DNA of 48,373 nt, taken from assembly GCA_016285185.1 (NCBI GenBank), contig JAEEQG010000020.1:1-48373 (forward strand), read 5' to 3'. The translations under genes were made by a program, and so were the position numbers. Shown piece after piece: positions 46,553 through 48,373 of the stretch. Source of the DNA: Spirochaetota bacterium. GTDB taxonomy: Bacteria > Spirochaetota > Spirochaetia > Treponematales > Treponemataceae. Position 1 is the first letter of the stretch. Each line of letters begins with the position of its first letter. The notes under the pieces were generated by a model. The model saw only the letters and a program-made list of their open reading frames with translations, searched no databases and was not told the origin of the DNA.

Positions 46553-48373
46553 ATGGCAGACTTAAAACAAGAAAGCAGGGATTTGATTGCATTTGCCCTG
46601 AATGAATTCAAAAAAATAAAAAACATTGAAACAGCGGATATTGATTCTGCTTCTGTTACCGCGGAAACGCCTCCCAAGCCCGAAATGGGGGATGTGGGCT
46701 TTCCTATGTTTGCTTTTGCAAAGCAGTTCCGTATGGCTCCGCCTGTTATTGCTTCCGAAGTACTGAAAATATTGGATGCAAATCCTGAAAAGACCGGTTC
46801 TGTAGGTGAGTTTTTTACTGTAGGACCGTATGTTAATGTGAAGCTTAAAAAAGAAAACGTAGCCGGTAAGATACTTGAAAATATTTGTTCACAAAAAGAA
46901 GAATACGGAACGCTGAACGAAACGGGACAAAAGTATTTGCAGAATCTCCGTGTAATGATTGAATTTTCAAGCCCAAATACAAACAAGCCTCTTCATCTCG
47001 GTCATCTGCGCAACGACGCGCTCGGTGAATCCGTTTCGCGCATTCTTAAAGCCGCCGGTGCCGACGTGTTCAAGGTAAACATCATAAACAACCGCGGTGT
47101 TCATATCTGCAAGTCTATGCTTGCATACAAATTATTCCATGAAGCTAAAGGTGAAACCCCTGAAAAACTGGGAATGAAAGGTGACCATTTTGTGGGTCAG
47201 TGTTATGTGGAATTTGACAAGTATTTGAAAGGCGAAAAAGATAAGCCCGAAACCGCTCATCCCGAAGCTGCCAAACAGGCGGAAGAAATGCTCGTAAAAT
47301 GGGAAGCCGGTGATCCCGAAGTTCACAAACTTTGGAAAACAATGAACGGCTGGACTTTTGACGGAATCAGAGCTACTTACAACCGTACCGGTGTATCGTT
47401 TGACAAGTTTTATTATGAAAGCGACACCTATCTGCTCGGAAAAGAAATTATTGCCAAAGGTCTTGAAAAGGGGCTGTTCTTTAAGGCTGAAGACGGTTCT
47501 GTTTGTGTAGATGTTACAGAAGCAGTAGGAAAAAGCAAGGAAGGCGGAAACCAGCTCAAGGTTCTGCTCCGCAAGGACGGAACTTCCGTTTATATAACGC
47601 AGGACATAGGAACTGCCGTAAGCAGACACAATGACTGGGATTTTAACCAGATGGTTTATGTTGTTGGCAGTGAGCAGCAGTACCATTTTAAGGTTTTGTT
47701 CTATATCCTTAAAAAGCTTGGTTATTCCTGGGCTGAAAAGCTGTTCCACCTGTCATACGGAATGGTTAATCTGCCTGAGGGCAGAATGAAAAGCCGCGAA
47801 GGAACGGTTGTTGATGCGGATGATTTGATTGACAAGCTCCGTGATGATGTTCTGGAAGAAATTACCGCAAAAGGCAGGGAATCCGCTGTTGGCGATTCCG
47901 CCGCCGTTGCCGAAAAAATTGCGCTTGGTGCTCTGCATTATTTTCTTTTACAGGCAACACCTACAAAAGATATGCTCTTTAATCCCAAAGAATCGCTTTC
48001 ATTCAATGGAAATACCGGCCCATACCTGCAGTACATGGGAGCGCGTATCTGTTCCATTCTGCGCAAGGCGGAAGAAACCGGTACACAGATTTTGGACAAG
48101 GCTGATTTGTCGTTGCTGACAAATCCGTTGGAATGGGAACTGATCAAGCTTTTGGGCGATTATCCTGAGGCTGTTCACCGTGCAGCTGAAAAGCTGGATC
48201 CGTCAGAAATAACTGCGGTCTTGTACGGCATTGCAAAGGCTTTCAGCTCCTTTTACCATGACTGTTCAATTCTCGGTATAGAAGATAAAGAACTGCTGCA
48301 GGCACGTCTTAAGCTGGTAAGCTGTGTAAAGACAGTTCTTAAAAACGGTATGGAGTTAGTGCTTATTCCGTTT
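46553..48373 (+). CDS. argS: Arginyl-tRNA synthetase (partial, 3' end outside)
   Basis: The frame is open for 607 codons to the window edge. The HIGH-type motif is FSSPNTNKPLHLGHLRND (HLGH about 148-151). GEFFTVGPYVNVKLKK marks the N-terminal Add-1-type domain. INNRGVHICKSMLAYKLF, DYSTYVTQDIGTA-like SVYITQDIGTAVSRHN, VVGSEQQYHFKVLFYIL and GRMKSREGTVVDADDL (KMSKS-region equivalent) follow the ArgRS order. The enzyme charges tRNA-Arg. It is encoded alone after its own promoter; no Shine-Dalgarno is visible, and an ATG at 46548 is in another frame. Confidence 0.95.
   Translation, partial: MADLKQESRDLIAFALNEFKKIKNIETADIDSASVTAETPPKPEMGDVGFPMFAFAKQFRMAPPVIASEVLKILDANPEKTGSVGEFFTVGPYVNVKLKKENVAGKILENICSQKEEYGTLNETGQKYLQNLRVMIEFSSPNTNKPLHLGHLRNDALGESVSRILKAAGADVFKVNIINNRGVHICKSMLAYKLFHEAKGETPEKLGMKGDHFVGQCYVEFDKYLKGEKDKPETAHPEAAKQAEEMLVKWEAGDPEVHKLWKTMNGWTFDGIRATYNRTGVSFDKFYYESDTYLLGKEIIAKGLEKGLFFKAEDGSVCVDVTEAVGKSKEGGNQLKVLLRKDGTSVYITQDIGTAVSRHNDWDFNQMVYVVGSEQQYHFKVLFYILKKLGYSWAEKLFHLSYGMVNLPEGRMKSREGTVVDADDLIDKLRDDVLEEITAKGRESAVGDSAAVAEKIALGALHYFLLQATPTKDMLFNPKESLSFNGNTGPYLQYMGARICSILRKAEETGTQILDKADLSLLTNPLEWELIKLLGDYPEAVHRAAEKLDPSEITAVLYGIAKAFSSFYHDCSILGIEDKELLQARLKLVSCVKTVLKNGMELVLIPF

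Overview
The window looks like a spirochaete chromosome, most likely Treponema. This is inferred from several gene types: a very long multi-spanning signal peptidase I, a one-chain class I fumarase, an acidic lipoprotein with a glucosaminidase domain, and a metNIQ-argS neighbourhood. No rRNA, tRNA or CRISPR array was seen. Moderate-GC housekeeping genes flank a long accessory region, part of which is clearly more AT-rich.

Layout. 1-10.4 kb is core: the tail of a radical-SAM/SPASM-like gene, an alpha/beta hydrolase, a glucosaminidase lipoprotein, radC, lepB, class I fumarase overlapping an HPt protein, tatD, a small unknown, a GT2 glycosyltransferase and miaA. 10.4-16.4 kb is an accessory operon: an unknown, a MoxR AAA+ ATPase, a vWA protein, and three unknowns of which two are paralogues. 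16.4-18.6 kb holds a DUF4469/HU-like gene and an XRE regulator with an ImmA-like peptidase, followed upstream by a nine-unit 22-bp iteron array. 19.1-28.7 kb is AT-rich: a frameshifted nucleotidyltransferase, a YgjP-type metallopeptidase, a type I restriction-modification operon (hsdM-hsdS-hsdR) and a GmrSD-like DUF262/HNH gene. 28.9-42.3 kb is a second accessory block: a DnaB-like protein with a lost Walker A lysine, a GNAT/small-protein pair, a protein with a FliG-like domain, a WYL-domain regulator, a SLOG (DUF2493) protein, an AddAB-like helicase-nuclease pair and several unknowns. 42.3-43.7 kb is a DUF3990 plus XRE toxin-antitoxin-like pair. 43.7-48.4 kb returns to core genes: metN-metI-metQ and the 5' part of argS.

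The main discovery is a shared operator-like element. The 11-mer TCACTAAATGA is the centre of a 17-bp near-palindrome, ATnTCA-CTAAA-TGAnAn. It occurs exactly nine times, and degenerate copies occur at three more places. Eight of the exact copies lie 26-91 bp upstream of a start codon and point toward that gene. They precede the 10.5-16.4 kb operon and most promoters in 28.9-40.5 kb, and are absent from 16.4-28.9 kb. This ties the MoxR-vWA block to the DnaB-like, FliG-like, SLOG and helicase-nuclease genes as one regulon. The obvious candidate regulator is the WYL protein encoded among them, by analogy with WYL regulators of BREX/CBASS-type defence loci. The restriction and GmrSD genes appear to have been inserted between two halves of the locus.

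Other structure worth attention: 26-bp palindromes phased at exactly 32 bp at two distant sites; direct repeats flanking the GmrSD gene; an orphan copy of a regulon promoter; a hairpin overlapping the DUF3990 ribosome-binding site; and interleaved inverted repeats after the glucosaminidase gene. All functions of unknown genes are inferences from sequence reading alone.
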